Positions 12,501 to 27,500 of a DNA stretch of 64,000 nt are shown here, piece after piece. The notes under the pieces are model-generated. The model saw nothing but the letters and a program-made list of their open reading frames with translations, did not search any database and was not told the origin of the DNA. Source of the DNA: Owenia fusiformis (lineage: Eukaryota; Annelida; Polychaeta; Sabellida; Oweniidae); NCBI GenBank assembly GCA_903813345.2, contig CAIIXF020000008.1, forward strand, positions 18,026,822-18,090,821. The letters are read 5' to 3'. The translations under genes and the position numbers were made by a program. How positions within the stretch are numbered: position 1 is the first letter of the stretch; every line of letters starts with the position of its first letter.

Positions 12501-15500
12501 CAAGGAAAGAGACACTATGAGACACTTGCTATATGTGAATCTATGTCAAACACTAATTGAGGCTAGATCTCTCTCCCTCAGTCATAACTTCCTAATAACG
12601 CCGGCCCCTACTACATTAGATACATATTCATGACAAGTGGCACCTTGAATTGTAGAAACTCAATATCGATGAGAATTTTTAGTTACTGGCAACTACCACT
12701 AAATAGTGAATTTTAGCGAATGTGTTATGAATGTCATATGCAGTTCAAATATCTGAGTTTAATTTCAGGATCATTTTCAAGATTGCAGGTTTGGAAACAT
12801 ATGGCTATGAAGCCTGGGGTTGATACACAAAACAACTAAACAAACAAGTAAACAAACAAGTCAACAAACAACTTCTTCACATGTACAATATTTATTTCCT
12901 GTGTGGCCGGAGACTCCTGTGTTGGCCCAAAGTCTACCAATGTCTGCCTACTTGATTCCAGTGATCTCTAATCCCCAATTAGTTAGCAATTAGCTACCTT
13001 ATAATCCTAATGAACGAATTACAGAATTACTTAGACATACAGTCCAAGTCTTCCCTACAGAATTCCCTAAAATTCATCTTTTTTAATTACACGAACAATG
13101 ACGTAAGCAACTTCCCAAAAATCTTAAGTGTATGCCTCAGACAGTGAAAAATCAAGATCTTCTAAATCGCAATATTAAGAATTAGATGGAGAAATCAAAA
13201 TTGTTCTTCAGATCTTGTTTGTAAGGAAGGGCACAAGTCAGGAAGGTTGGTCTTAAGGAGAATACAAATCATGAAATCATCAAATATAAACATCCTCTTG
13301 ACTTTATTAACACCAAGATGTCTAGGTAACTTTACCATAATACTGCTATGTATCAGACACATATATGTTATTAATTATTATATGTCTGTGTGTTTATGAC
13401 GAGCATGATGAACATTTGGATGACAAGATTATGAGTACATGATGTGAGTATAATTCTGAACAAACAAAATATGGAGTAAGTTAACTCAACTCAGCGACCC
13501 AGAATGAAACATTGACACCCATCTGTTACATCCTATTGTCATCGATTGCTAACATTACCATAGTGACAGTTTCCCATGGAAATCTCCCCTAGCGATGTGT
13601 TCCCATGGTTACACCTGTAGTGTACATAAAACATCGCACCAGACTCAGCAGCAAAGTCAAGTAGTCAGGTGGATTAATGTTATCTTCACCTTCATCCTAC
13701 CTTGCTGGCAGAGAAACCCAACCATCAAATATTTAGGAGAGCATGACTGACAATTTGTCAATTAAAAAAATCAAATCAGGGATCTAGTTGAGAATGTAAC
13801 AAGTCCATTGAAATTTAAGAGTATGCTGCTGCAGAAAAACACATATTTTCAAATCAGTCAAATTAAAAAATCAAAAATTAATCAAGGTAAAAAAAAACAT
13901 TACAAAATAAAATAAAACAATTCCGAGGTACCAAAGGCAAAAGGCAGCGAAGAGTCAGGTGGATTAAGAGGTAAAGATTTATCATTATCTCCCCGCAAAT
14001 CTCACATCATAGACTCCAGCCTATGATGCTTCCATATAATCCCGCAGATGTCTCCGCTAATTCGCTGCAATGCTAACAGTGTTTACAAACAACTACCCAG
14101 CAATTCCCTCAATTAGGCAAAACAAACTGGCGATAAAGATCAACCTGGAGTTAGCTACATCTTCAATAGTGGGAACATATTTTTTTGGAGAACAAATTCC
14201 GCAACAGTTGAAGTTAATTATATTCAAGATGTTCAACTCCTTATCTCGTGAGTTGCTCAGCATCTCTCACGATGCTTCTGTTTTTTTAACGTTTGTGGTT
14301 TGGGCCGTTTACTGGAATGTAACAGCTTGTCAAGTTATTCATTATTTTCTTTTGATTTTACATAATCTTTAATTGTGGTGGGAATCTTGATTGTTTTGGT
14401 TTTCCCGATATCTTGCCCTTTGTTCCTTTGCATTTTCCATGAGAGTATATATCAAAGAAAGGGGCAATGAAAATTTCTGATGTAAGAAACATATTTATTT
14501 TAACACTTGCTATAATCGACTTACGCATTTTCTTGAGAGTCCAACTGCTGAACAAGTTCATCACGTTTATTTACGATCAAGACAAGCTCTTCTAGAAGTA
14601 ACGTCTCTCTTCGTTTCTGGGCCTCGGTCTTTTGCCAATCTACAACAACAATATGAATTAATTTCATCCTAAATTTCTTGAATACTTGTATCAAGAAATA
14701 TGGTATGGCCAGTGGTATCTTATACTAGCTTCCATATGTTAGAGGTAGGGGGAAAACTAAGGTTGGTATGATGATTAACATGAGACATACCAAATATGTC
14801 TAAAAGGACAAGGGATAAAGACATTGAGTGTTTTGATAAAGAGGCAGGCAGCAGACCTTTAAAACTAGCATATAGGAATATGAAATTGATGCAATTGTCT
14901 GGTGTTACATTTATGAAAGTTTCCGCTCGCTCTATATAGAAAAGATTTAAAACGCATATCAAAAATGACAAGTGAAAACAAGCTCTTTAACTCATTAACA
15001 TATAATAACAATAGGCAAAAATAAAATTATTCTTTTGAAATATGCCTTTTATCTAACATGATATTCAGTAAACATACTTCAAATTGCAATTATCATATGT
15101 GACACAGGACCATTCTTTCGTTTCAACACCAAATGTAGACTTCTTTTATGTCCCCATTATAGACGGAACGGCACTACAAACTTTATATATTTGATGTATA
15201 TTTACATGCGATACAATAAAGGCTCAGTTGGTGCTTTTTCATTCTATATGATCAATCAATCAATCAATCAATTGATCAATCAACATCAAAGAATAAATGA
15301 ACAATCAATTACTCATATAACTGTCAAATATGTCACCATTAAAAACTTTAACAAAACTTAGATGGTAATTTGGCATTTATTGAAAACACCTTTTTGGCGA
15401 CAAAAATATTTTCATAAAAATTGGTTTTTGGAATTGAGTAGTAAGGTAAACATTTTCTGACACAACATCCTGTTGTTTGGATATAAAAACAGGAAAATAG

Positions 15501-18500
15501 TATATTACTAAAGGGAAATTGTGATGCCATGACCAATGGGTCTTAAAAGCAGGTATTGTAAAGAATAAAAGTATAAGATCTGACCAATCTTTTTCAAAAC
15601 AGCTGCAATGTCCAAATACTTAAACCACAATTTAGAATATCCGACCACAATTCCACTTCAGAATTGCATATCAGCAAACTAAGTTGCCAAAATTAAATTT
15701 CATCAATTTAGATTTAAAAACAAAACTTTGTGAGCATTGTCTCGAAATATCTGGCTCATTGTTGTAAATTCAAATAGAGAGTTTAGATTTCATGGGTCTG
15801 CCGCGTTAACTTATTCTATTACCCCCTCAAGTGTTTGTTCTTGGTTCACATTTCTCTTACCATTAACTTACGAGTCTTCACGAGATGAGACCAATTGTTC
15901 CCGAGTTACAAACGTCTGGAGGAGTGACGGGAATGCAGACCGAACGATTGATGAATGTTTACCATAGTGTCGAGTCAAACAATACCAAGTGGCCATACTA
16001 AAGCTATACTGCTTCTTAACAGCATCTTAAAACAAATTCTACACAAAAAATGACCTGATCTTTTTTAGAGATTTTTTTATGAAGTGTACTTGGCTTTTAC
16101 ACACAAGTAGGACATATGACTAATTCCAGTTGTTGTATGGGACTTATGTAAGTGATCTGGCGATAAAACGTGGCCTCTGCAAAAATGGTAACTCAAGCCA
16201 AATCCCAACCTGTCATCCTGTACCACAGGAGACCACCCTTGAAATATTTAGGTAGTTATTTAAATAAAAAATTGCAAAATCTGAAATAAAATAAAGCAGA
16301 ACGAAAGATATTACTGAAATATTGTTGCTTGTATTTTTGAGATTCTTCTTGCTTTGGCAATTTTAGGGTTCTTTTAGGAGGTATCTGTTTTTCCATAAAA
16401 GTTACAAAATGTTACATAAGATCATTAAAATGTTGGAACAACCTCGGGGAACTATCCAATGAATCTTCCAATAGAACATTTAGGTCAGATAAAAAAATAT
16501 TTATGTCAGGAAAGTGCATTATGGTACAGATAGACCTTGTTAATCACTTAATTTAGACATGTCCTCGATTAAGGACGAGATTTAATGAAGGAAAGTAAAA
16601 TAAAATAATATTTGATTTTCTAAGAAAAACATTCTGACGTGTGTCCATATGGAGCTCTTTTATAGGGGCTAGATTTAACTAGACGTGCGACCAAATGAGA
16701 CAACTTTGGCATAGGGTGGAGGGTCACGACTTGGTATCATCTGGTTAATTCATAAAAGACCTTGATCTCTATATATAGACATTATTGGTAAAAGAATAAC
16801 AAAATAAAATACACAGAATAACATACTTTATAATAATGAACGTATGTGCACGTATTGCTTGTTATATATAAAAATCAATGAAAATTGAGCAGTTGGTCAA
16901 CAAGATCTTTTAAATTTTCAAAAAATTGCCTGGGAGAAATTGAGGTCATTTTTTCCTACAAAAACTTTTTTAAAAACTCAGTTATATTCACATAGAAAAA
17001 CTCAGGGCAAGTGTATTTAAAAATTACAATAATTTAAAAGAGAACTTCACCTGTATTATGTGTATGCAGTTTCAGTTGAAACATTTGACAAGAAAAATAC
17101 GGACAAAAACCAGTGTGTAACTTGTACAATGCTTATTAAAAACACTGAATTTAAATTACGGTAGTATTTACTTCAGCCAACAGGTTGCAGGATCAAACAT
17201 ATTGACACGCAAAACACCCAATATCCCGTCAAATATGAAATCACTTCAATAGTCAGTAAATCATGTTAGTTTTGAGATCTATTTTTTTGACACAAAGTTG
17301 TTTTTCTAATTCTGTTATTCTATTATCTTTAGGCACATGTGTCTCCTTGTTTCTCTTTTCACCATTGGTGTTGTTTTCATATCATGTTATTTTATCGGTA
17401 AATAGCTTTTATTCATTACTCCCTCATTAAACAGAGCTGAAACAGGTTGTTTCAGTTGTACTTTCTCCTTATTTTATATACTCTAAAGCTTGCACGTTTT
17501 CTTTCTCTCATAATACTCGCATTGCAACCTTATTGTTGCACACCTGTCAAACACGGCAGGGCACTGTGATTAATGACATCTTCCCCCTCCATTGATCTCA
17601 TTTATCTCCCAAAACTAGGTATCATCAAATTCTTATCTATTTTACAATGGACTCAAATCCATAGAAAATATAGACAGCGCTCCAAATGAAGAAGTTTGGT
17701 CAAAGGTGAAATTAATAAAAGTTATTGCACTTAATTCTCTGTATGATTTTATAAGCAATTTAGAAATTGGAAGATTTCCTTTCAATTTTTTTATTAACTG
17801 ATGGATGATAAATAAAATCCGGTCTAATTTAATCTAGCTTAGGTGCGGGGAATTAGATATATGGAAAATATAGAACATCTAGGAAATATGGGGTATCTGT
17901 AAAATATGGGGTATCTGAAAATATGGGATAACTGGAAAATATGGGGTATCTGGGAAGCACCCTACCCTCCTTTTGTGGTGTCTCTGGGAATCAAACCCAG
18001 GTATCAATGAAAATATTTTAAAACAATAGAAAGAAGAGCTGAGAGAAATGTCACTTCAAGAGTGGGACCATGAGGCGGAAACCCTAGGGAGAAATGACAA
18101 TAACGACACCCCGAGTCTCCAGTTTTATAAACAAGTAATTAAGGGGATAAAAACATAAATTGAAAGGGGGGAAATATGGCCCTGTTATAAAGCATTGATG
18201 CATTAAAATATGGGACAAAGAAACAATTAGAAAGCTATTGAAGGATTATTATTTTAACCAGGATGATTGAATGCTCAGTTTCAAATGAGGGGACTCGCGC
18301 CACATGCTAGACTTTACTTTATACGACAGATTATTTCTTTATTAGACAATTTTCAATTTTCAGTGTCATGGTCTCCTCAAAATATGAATAGAACTCATGT
18401 CATTTGACGTAAAAAATATGCTTGAGATCCAATGAATGAATAAGTTTTACTATGAGGTGTAATCGACACTTAAGCCTTACTTTCATAAATTTTTAATTTA

Positions 18501-21500
18501 AAAAATTAAAATTAAAAAAAACTCGAAGCCAAATCAAACCATTTCTTATTGTAATGTAAGAGAAGATAAACAAATATTACGAACTGAGGTCAAATATGTC
18601 AAATGTATATAAATCTTAACATAGAACAGGACTTTGAATTTTATACAGAATTTAATATGCTAAAGAGAAGTTCTTAATTATTTCAATAAAAATAGTTACT
18701 TGTATTCAACTTTAACAAACAATTATAATTTATTTACGTAACATATCAGAAAATGATCACATTCTCTTGGGAAAATTCACTTCTGATTGCTGCCAGAGAC
18801 TGTGAAGAAATCAGTGAAATAACAATCGTCAATATTTTCATTTTACGTCTTCGATGTTATAAAGATTTAAACGAGGGATATTCAGCAATTCTGCAATCGG
18901 AGTAATACTCGGAAAATTGTAACAGGAAAATAACTGTTAATCAGCTTTGAAAAAATTATAATCTTATTTTAGAATGTAAGTAAATTATCTTGCTATTCAA
19001 TTTCACTTTGCTATTTGAAGGTTCTTTAAATTTTCCTAATTACCTAGTTTCACACTGTGAGTTTGCCGAGAATAAAGTTCCTTCAAACGTGACACCGGCC
19101 AGTTTAACTAATTTTTGAAACAAATAGTACCAATAGTTTCTTGTAACTAGCTCGTTAGGAAAATGCAGGTATACATTAAATAATGATATTTTATTTCTAT
19201 GTTTAGATCACAATCAATTATATATAACTATTATATAATTTGTAGATTTGTATTTATTGTTTACGGATGCTCATTAGAAAATAAGATCTATGTCAGCTGT
19301 CTGTTTACCCGTTATTTTACACCTGGACAGGTGTATAGATTTGCTTTGATCTTTTACAGGTATCTTCTTCATTAATTGCCATTGCTACACTCGTTAAAAT
19401 CTAATTCATCATAACATAGTTGAAGATGACAGATTTCTATACAAAAAGTGATTGAGACAACTTGAAATTGTAAAACAATTATTTTATTGTTTATTACAAA
19501 TGTATCAATCTGTCTTAAGTAGATTTGAATGATGCAAAAAAACATTAGCTTTAATTGAAAATAGGCGTTCAAGGGTTTGGGGATTTAGACTTAAAGTGCA
19601 GTGTACATAATTCTACCTAACTACACCGGGTCTCTAACAAAATCAGAAATTATCTGACCATTCTTGTAGTTTGATTGCTTAACAATTAAATCAAATATCT
19701 CTTGAAAGCATTCTTTCAATCAATGTTGTCCAAATCTCCTATGTCAGTAACTAAATATTAGATATGTGCGTCACGTGGTCATTGTGCATACACATCGTTG
19801 GCATTTAGCTAATAAAGAGGTGGGGCATCGGAGCATTATGGCTCCATATCCGACATTCTAAAACAAAATTAGAATTTTATTTTATTCAAATTGAAAAGCC
19901 CTTCCTTGTTTTGAAATGAAGACAGGGAAGTACAATTAGGATTATATAAGGTGGAAAGAGGTTGGCATTTCGAGGTGTTATGTTTCTCTTAAAATAGAGG
20001 GCCATAGAATTTATGTCCCCTTCACCCTTACAAAATGTATCTCAATTGACGTCAGTTTGTCTTAAATCCTCCAAAGAAAACTCTAAGAAACAACCAGCCG
20101 TACACTTCTCAACAGAAGAACAGATATCGTTTCATATATTGTACTTTATTTCTGCTGATTTCTCGTGAAAATTGATGATAATGCCTAACTTTTTGGGAAA
20201 TTTATTGAAGGGTCGCCATCCTGGGCCGGAATGGGATTATGCAAAGAGTGAATTCTTGTAACTGCCACAAATGTAATCGACTATTACAAGTCCCCCTAAA
20301 AGAGCATTGCTTTTCAAACATTTACACAATGGAATATTTCATTAAATTACTGAGCGAAAATATGTTTTTTCTAAATATGGTAGATGACATTAAAGGAAAA
20401 ATAAACTAATCAGAATCACATATTCCAAAAACACATCCATTTGCGCAATAAAAGACAAGACACTTCTGCAGTCCTTTAACACTATCAATAATACAGTACA
20501 TTAAAAAAATGTTCATGTTACAGTATAACGAATATGACATAAAAATTAAAGGATTTCAAAGGAGGACATCGTTCAATGAAGGCCTGATGAATACAAACAC
20601 CAACTTTCATTAGTTCAGATATTTGCGACTCTAGAAAAATTAAAATTAAAAGTATCTTTTAGAAGGGTTGGAATCCAAATCATGCAATGTTAATTCATGT
20701 TGGTACAATCCGGGATTTCTTCCAATTAACAAATCAATCAGTATCTAACCATTCCGCATTCATACAACCCTGAAATCTTACACCTAAATGTGTATTTTAC
20801 AGTGGAAATACCACCGATTGTATTATATCAGTTTATTGGTTAATCCACAGAGCTATTTCTTGACATAGATGGGTATTGTGTTGTTATTGAGAAATTAATT
20901 ATATCTGGTTGAGAGTGTCTCTGGTTTCCTTTAGTATGAAAACTTAAGTGAACAAACTATTTGTGTGATTGGCTCTATTGTTTCTGTATTCATTGTAGTC
21001 TCATGACTGACAGTTTGATAGAGTATTCAGGGTATCTTGGTCAAGTTGGTTGATTGATTAGTTGATTGCTTGATTGATTAAGTAATTGTTTGGTTTTTAA
21101 GTGGATCATTAAGTCAGAGATATAGCTTGTTTTTTATGGTAATTAGTCATGGCTTGAGAAATTAACTCCTGTTTTGGTTACGGTATGTTGATTGATTGTT
21201 TGATTGATTGTCAGGTTGATTGATTGGTTGTTTGTTTGACTTACCTTCTATAGACATCATAGCTCGAAGTTCTCTGTTTAGGAGTTCAAATCTTCTCTCC
21301 AAATCATCCTCCTTTTCGCTGAAAACACATGAAGATTGGAGTAAATATAGAGGAAAAAGAGAAACAATGGAGGAAAATATAAATATGAAAGAAAAAAGAG
21401 AAATCATAGAGGAAAATATGAATAATGGCTCCATGAATACCCAGTCTTGTAAATGTATGTTATATCAAATACGATGATGTTTCTGCAGATCAAATAAGAA

Positions 21501-24500
21501 ATATATACTCTCAGAAATTATAGAGTAAACAGAGTGGAAAATATAAATAAAAAATAACAAAATGTATGACAAACATGGCTATTTCAACGTACAGGTTTTA
21601 ATGTAAAGCATCTCTAGATGATAATTTATTTGTCAATATGAAGCGTAATGTTATTTCATACTTATCTACAGTCAATAAAAAATATATATATTCAGCTGAA
21701 CTGCATTGTTAAAGCATGTGTATGTAGTTGTCTATTATTGGCAATAACAAACCATGTTACATTCCTAATGCAGGCTTCAAGGGGTATTTAGTTCCACTAT
21801 AACCCAACGGAAACATCATCCAATCTTACACTTCCTGAAGCTACCATATGATAAAAAAAAAATCTTCAAAGTTCATAACAATCAAACGCTCCTTTGGGAT
21901 GAAATCTACAAATAATCAGTTTATAAAAAACAGTTTTTGATAAATCATATTCATTTGTGTCAAATCACCAATTAATAATCGCTAATAAAATCTTATTAAG
22001 AACCTAAAAGACTTGTCAAAACAATTTGGAGCAAGTTAAATCTTAACATTCAAGCACTTTTACCTTATGAGTGAACTATAAGCTATTTACTCTAAAAGTC
22101 AAGATAATTTAAAGAGGATTTAAAATGATAATCTGCTGAAAGCGTGCCTCTGTTTTTCTATCACATTTTTGTGTCTGATCTTAGTGAAGGGCTTTACACA
22201 AAGGATAGACTCCGATGAGAGGGAGTATTTGAATAAAGTATAAATTGATATAAATTATGATTTTATTTATATACAAATGTGACCTTGGTCATAAAGTAGC
22301 TTAAGGCATCTTCAAGTAAGCTAGAGTCAATAAGAGAATATATTTTGTTTGGATAACTTTTTATCAACCTTCACAAGTGGAGATTTAGCATTTATATTCT
22401 AGCTTATGATTTTGTAATTCAATTCTACATAAACAAAGGTTTTATCTTCACCTTGCCACAAAAAATATAAATAAATATACAAACACATGCACGCTACATT
22501 GTAACATGATACAATACATGATATGAATATTATATTATATTATATCATATCATATTATATTAAAATGTATTATATCATAATGTTTTTATCACATTATATT
22601 ATATAACAATTGATTTGAAATCGATTATAAAATGATTATGCATCATAAAATACAAGCCAATATTTGTTACAGATTCCCTACAATGTCTTACAATTGCATG
22701 TCATGGGAGCAAACGAATGAAGATGGCTCCTTTCTAGTGTCAGGAACTATTTCTATACGCTCAAAAACACAAGGTTAATCTCCTATTACACACATTACAC
22801 ATCCATTATCATGCCTTCTACAGCGAAAATATAATCCTCTTAGAAAACTAAAGCCTCATTGCCGGGGGACATAATGCAATCTTCTAAGTGTTCACTTTTC
22901 AGTTAGTAATATCACCATCGGCAGAATTCTATAAAACAATTTTTTAATAAGAAAATGATGTTTTTTATTTCTCATCTTCAGATTATTATTTCCGAAGTTT
23001 CCACTTGTAAGGAATAACATTGATATGCTCATTAAACACATATGGGTGTGACCTTGACATGACCTTGGTTTTTTCAATTGAATATAAAATGTGAAATTGA
23101 GCTGAATAAAAATGAAAATCTTAAAGAGCTCTTACACATTCACTCATAGATTTAGATCAAATTATGTTCAAAATGTGGAACTCTGAGATGTTTCACTTTT
23201 CCCCTTTTTCAGATCAAGATGCAGTTTTTCCCAGTTGGTTCCCTGGTCCAAGAGAACAGTAAACACAAAATATAAAGCCAAATCTGTTGACGTTTAGATC
23301 CCTCTCCCCTACCACATTTTCTGATGCCCATTCGCTACCATGTTAATAATCTGAAAATTGCAAAAAGTGTCATCTTTATCATGTTTGAAAACATTTTATT
23401 TGATGAAAAGTAAAATATCATATGGACCTCCCATTTACTTCATCTCCATTATGGAGCTGAATTATGTTGGGGAGAGGGGGACTCATGAGACCTGAATGAA
23501 GACTACTGGCCAGCTGAATATCTGAAAATAGACATTCAATCACTGACACTTGACATATTGAGAGACAAACTGATAGGAACCTCATTTCACCCTGCCACTG
23601 TGAGGCCATCAAGTACAATAAAATAATGACGTAACTACAAACCAACTGAGCCTGATTCAGAATGATTCTATACGAACACAGCCACAAAAGTCATATAATG
23701 TTGTTCTATTTAGTTCCAAATCTTGGTGCATCAAGACCCAGAAGTTACAAACATATTTTCCGCAACATTTCCCAAGACACTTTATGAATGAATTTTAAAA
23801 TGCATTAATATAATTTCTTTTTGATTTGTTTCCTCAAATCTAAATCAAAACCAGAGGAAACCCTCGTTCTAATGGGTCTATTAAGCATTGTGCATAATTA
23901 AACTCAATACATTTATCCTTATAGAAACAAACATTTTATAAAGGACATTTCAGACTTACATAAAAAAATAATATGTTTATTCCAATGGTCAAAGGGAAAA
24001 TATGTACTAAAGAGCATATTAAAAAGAAAAAGGATACAAGATTTCACTCTGTGTTCGATTAACTCAAAAAAGAAGTTGTCTTAAATTTAAGCTCCTTATA
24101 AGGCAATAATTAAGAATAAAGGGATGCTATGCCTAAAGGCAGACTAAAACTACAACGGGATAAAGTTCTTTGATCTTGGAATGAAACAGTTTCAAGAAGA
24201 GGGGATGAGTGTTTGGTTAAAATAACCAAATATTCTTAGAATAGTTCCTGGCAGCCATATCAGCGTTTGCAACAGTTCAGTTCGGAATGTTTCCCAGATT
24301 ACATTTCTATTTCACTCCATACTTTATCGATAACTTTTTACATAGACTTACATATTCTTGTTCGCCCATTAAAAATGGCCAGCGACCAAATAGATGTCTC
24401 AGTACAAATAAAATGACATAACTCAAATTCAACCGTCACGTTCACCTCAGGTGTGAAAATATTTAATAATCCTTGAAAACTCAGACTTGAATGAAACAAA

Positions 24501-27500
24501 ACTTGATGACAGCACTACGAGTAAAAATATTTGACTATACCCTAACAAGTGGGGCGAGATGTATTTACCGTGGTACCTTATAGAGAGCTAGACACACAAA
24601 GGTCATGTGGACATTTCACGGACGTATATTGACTCTTATTCCTCTACACACAAGCAACACTCACACTTGACAAAATTAAATTTGCCCATTTGTAAATACT
24701 GGACCCTCTTGAGCTCGAAGGTGAAAGGGTTTTCAATTAATACATATTGTCTCCCTGGGTACGCAGCCATGTTTCTCACGCTGAACTACCCCTGTGTAAA
24801 TCTCTCGATGGTTATGAATTTCCTCTCTTCATAGCATCCAAAAGTGAAGAAAAACCAAGTAACGGAACACACAAGTGTGATAAGTGTCATTAAAATTATA
24901 TAATAAAAATACATGAAAATAAAACTGTTTTAGAGAAATATGGAACGAAATTTGTTGGTCATCAATGTCTGCAAGATTTTTGTGGTTAGGGAGGGTACAT
25001 ACTTCAGTTGTAGGAATGTCAACATAGGGCACAATATATACCAATGACAACTTTCATAAACAAAATATTACAGAGAACAATACTGTGACTCCCTTACCAT
25101 CTTTCAAACTTCACCTGTATATATACAAGCCAGGCCCATAACTCAGGTATAGTTTGGGGGTTCAATGCAGTTTTCCCCATTTTGAACACTTTTCAAATGA
25201 TTTTGGGCCAAAGTTGTCAAATGTGAACCAGACCCGTAGCCAGGGGCAGTAGGATTCGATGGATTCGAACGAACCCCCTCCCCCTAGCCAAAAAATCTTT
25301 CAAAATCATGCAGTTTTTCACCATTGTGGGCACTTTTTAAGTGATTTTGGCCATTTTTGGACCAAAATTGTCACAAGTGAACTCCCCCTGGAATTTTTCA
25401 AAAAGTGAACCTCCCTGGCAAATCCTGGCTACGGGGCTGTGAACCATACCTCAAATTTTTTGAAACGTGAATCTCCCTTGACAAAACCTGACTACAGGGT
25501 TTGGGGACGTCTTATCAATGAAAAAACAATGCGTGTGTATTAACGTTTTCCAAGGCTGCAAGATAACATGCTCGTAGATGGTGGTACATTCAGAGAGTGT
25601 ATTCAGGTGGTCATGTAAGAAACCACTTGAACTCTCGTTTCGGTATCAGGTTTCTTAACTGAGAATTGTGATATAATAGCGAACAGCTTTAATTTTATTA
25701 TAACAAATGAAACGTGAATACATCCAGTTTTATTATAATAGCACCTAACCGTGAAAACTGATACATTCAGTTTGAGTCAATATTCTTAAAAGTAATGACA
25801 AAGAAATAAGGGACCCGGGAAAGTGATTATAATTCCAATCAATATATATTGGAATTTGATCGTTTCCACCAGTCCAACCCACTTGCGTTAATTGAAAGCT
25901 TGATTGTTTACTCGGCTGTGTTTAACTCATTGGGCAAACACACACCAGGAAAGTATTTCAAATATATAAATACTGTGCCCTAAAACATCCTGGTTAGCAA
26001 ACTTCTAAGACCCCATGATGTAACATTTGAACATAACTATTAGACCAACATGTACATGTACACACTGATTTACAGAAAGTCTGTCCTTTTTTGTTAATTT
26101 AAGTCCATGATGAACAGCATGCATGTAAATGTGGTGCAGTTGAATAAGCACTTTCCAAATATCACAATATTTTTCTTGACAAAGGTCACAAATAATGTAA
26201 TATAAGCGACTAATATTTTATTTCATTTGTTGTCAAACATGTATGTACATATTTTCTTGGAGATTCCATCAACCCAAATTAAATTTTAACGCAGATGAAG
26301 AAAAAAATCGTTCTAGGAAAGAATCGTTAAAAGTTTTAATTAATCCGAAAAATATTATGCCAAAAAAGCATTTTATTTCATTCAAAAATGAAACATTTAT
26401 CAGAAACTAATTATCTCATCTAATTATTTCTTTTTTCCAACTTATCTCATTGGATTAAAAATTAATAATAATCAAAATTGCAATCAAACTTTGATAAGAC
26501 TGATGACAAGTTAGCGATTCGTCAAAGCTAACAAGATGAGATTATTGAAAATTATAAAATTGGATTTAACTGAACTTTTTGTATTTCATCACAATCATAT
26601 CTCTATGTGCTACTGTACAGATATTTATCAATAATATATAATGATTATAAATTATATTCATAAAAAACTGATGATAAGAACTAAAGTCAATATAATTTGG
26701 ACTCAACTTGTAAATATATGCAATCAATCTTTTTAGGAAGACATTTATCTGGCTGATTTAAGTTAGCAACCATTCTGCTTGGGTTAATATATATATGGGT
26801 AACGCTAACCTTAAATTACCTTTATTATGTAAGAAAATAGTTCATGGCATTAAAAATTCAATTTTTCATACATTTGCTGTGGTGCATTTTGTAACCTTGA
26901 ATATAAAACATTTTAATTAATATATGTTTAATGTATATTCTGCGCCGATGATGTATCATAATCTTGATTTATTATGTAGTTGTATACAGTTTTTGTTTTT
27001 GACTTTTTTATGAGACCATTATGTCATTGTTTGACGGCAACTGAATCAATAAAAACACAGAGAATATGCAGGGATCATTCATTGTCCGTTATATTTCTTA
27101 CAAACACTCAAATGTTAAAGGCTTTACAAATATTTGAATGATTATGCAAATTAATAAAATTATTTAAGGTCAAAATATAAAACAAAAACAATATGGATAC
27201 TAAGTGATGGGGATATAATAAATGGCCTCTTTTCCTCTGAAAATAAGTTTGTAAAAACATATGCTCAAATGCAGGAATATTGTCCATGTTATGTACTTTA
27301 CAATAAATCGCTAAACAAATAATTAATTGAGAGATTATGCAAATTAGTAATTCAAGGTCAAATTATGAAATAAAAGTGCCTTACATTTCCTGAAATTTAA
27401 ATTTCGAAGATAGGATATACAAATTGTACTTCCAATTAAATTAAAGAATTATTTTACCCCCCTCCTTGCGTAGAATCTAATCAGGACTCCTCATAGTATT

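Larger units (their letters stand above)
9543..14524 (-). other. EHBP1 intron between last two exons
   Basis: This is a 5.0-kb intron with donor GTAAGT at 14524. It contains a GAT/ATG-rich simple repeat (about 10036-10100), hAT-like MITE copies (10243-10372 and 12113-12288), a tRNA-like minus-strand segment (11844-11900) and an AAC-rich simple repeat (12828-12872). There is no other coding evidence. Confidence 0.75.
14640..21244 (-). other. EHBP1 intron, AT-rich
   Basis: This is a 6.6-kb intron with donor GTAAGT at 21244. Its contents are an ATCA/ATCAATCA microsatellite (15251-15290), a short tandem GGAAAATATGGGGTATCT repeat (17858-17960) and TTGATTGA simple repeats (about 21040-21235) directly abutting the exon donor. 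I see no conserved coding block. Confidence 0.7.

Noticed and set aside
17984-18001. T-arm-like palindrome CTGGGAATCAAACCCAG
   Set aside because: It resembles a tRNA T arm and B box in reverse, but no A box or other stems are present at the right distance.
25096-25115. Possible 17-nt exon (TATACAG ... GTAAGG) on the minus strand
   Set aside because: Including it would break the clean phase match between the exons at 33742 and 21318.
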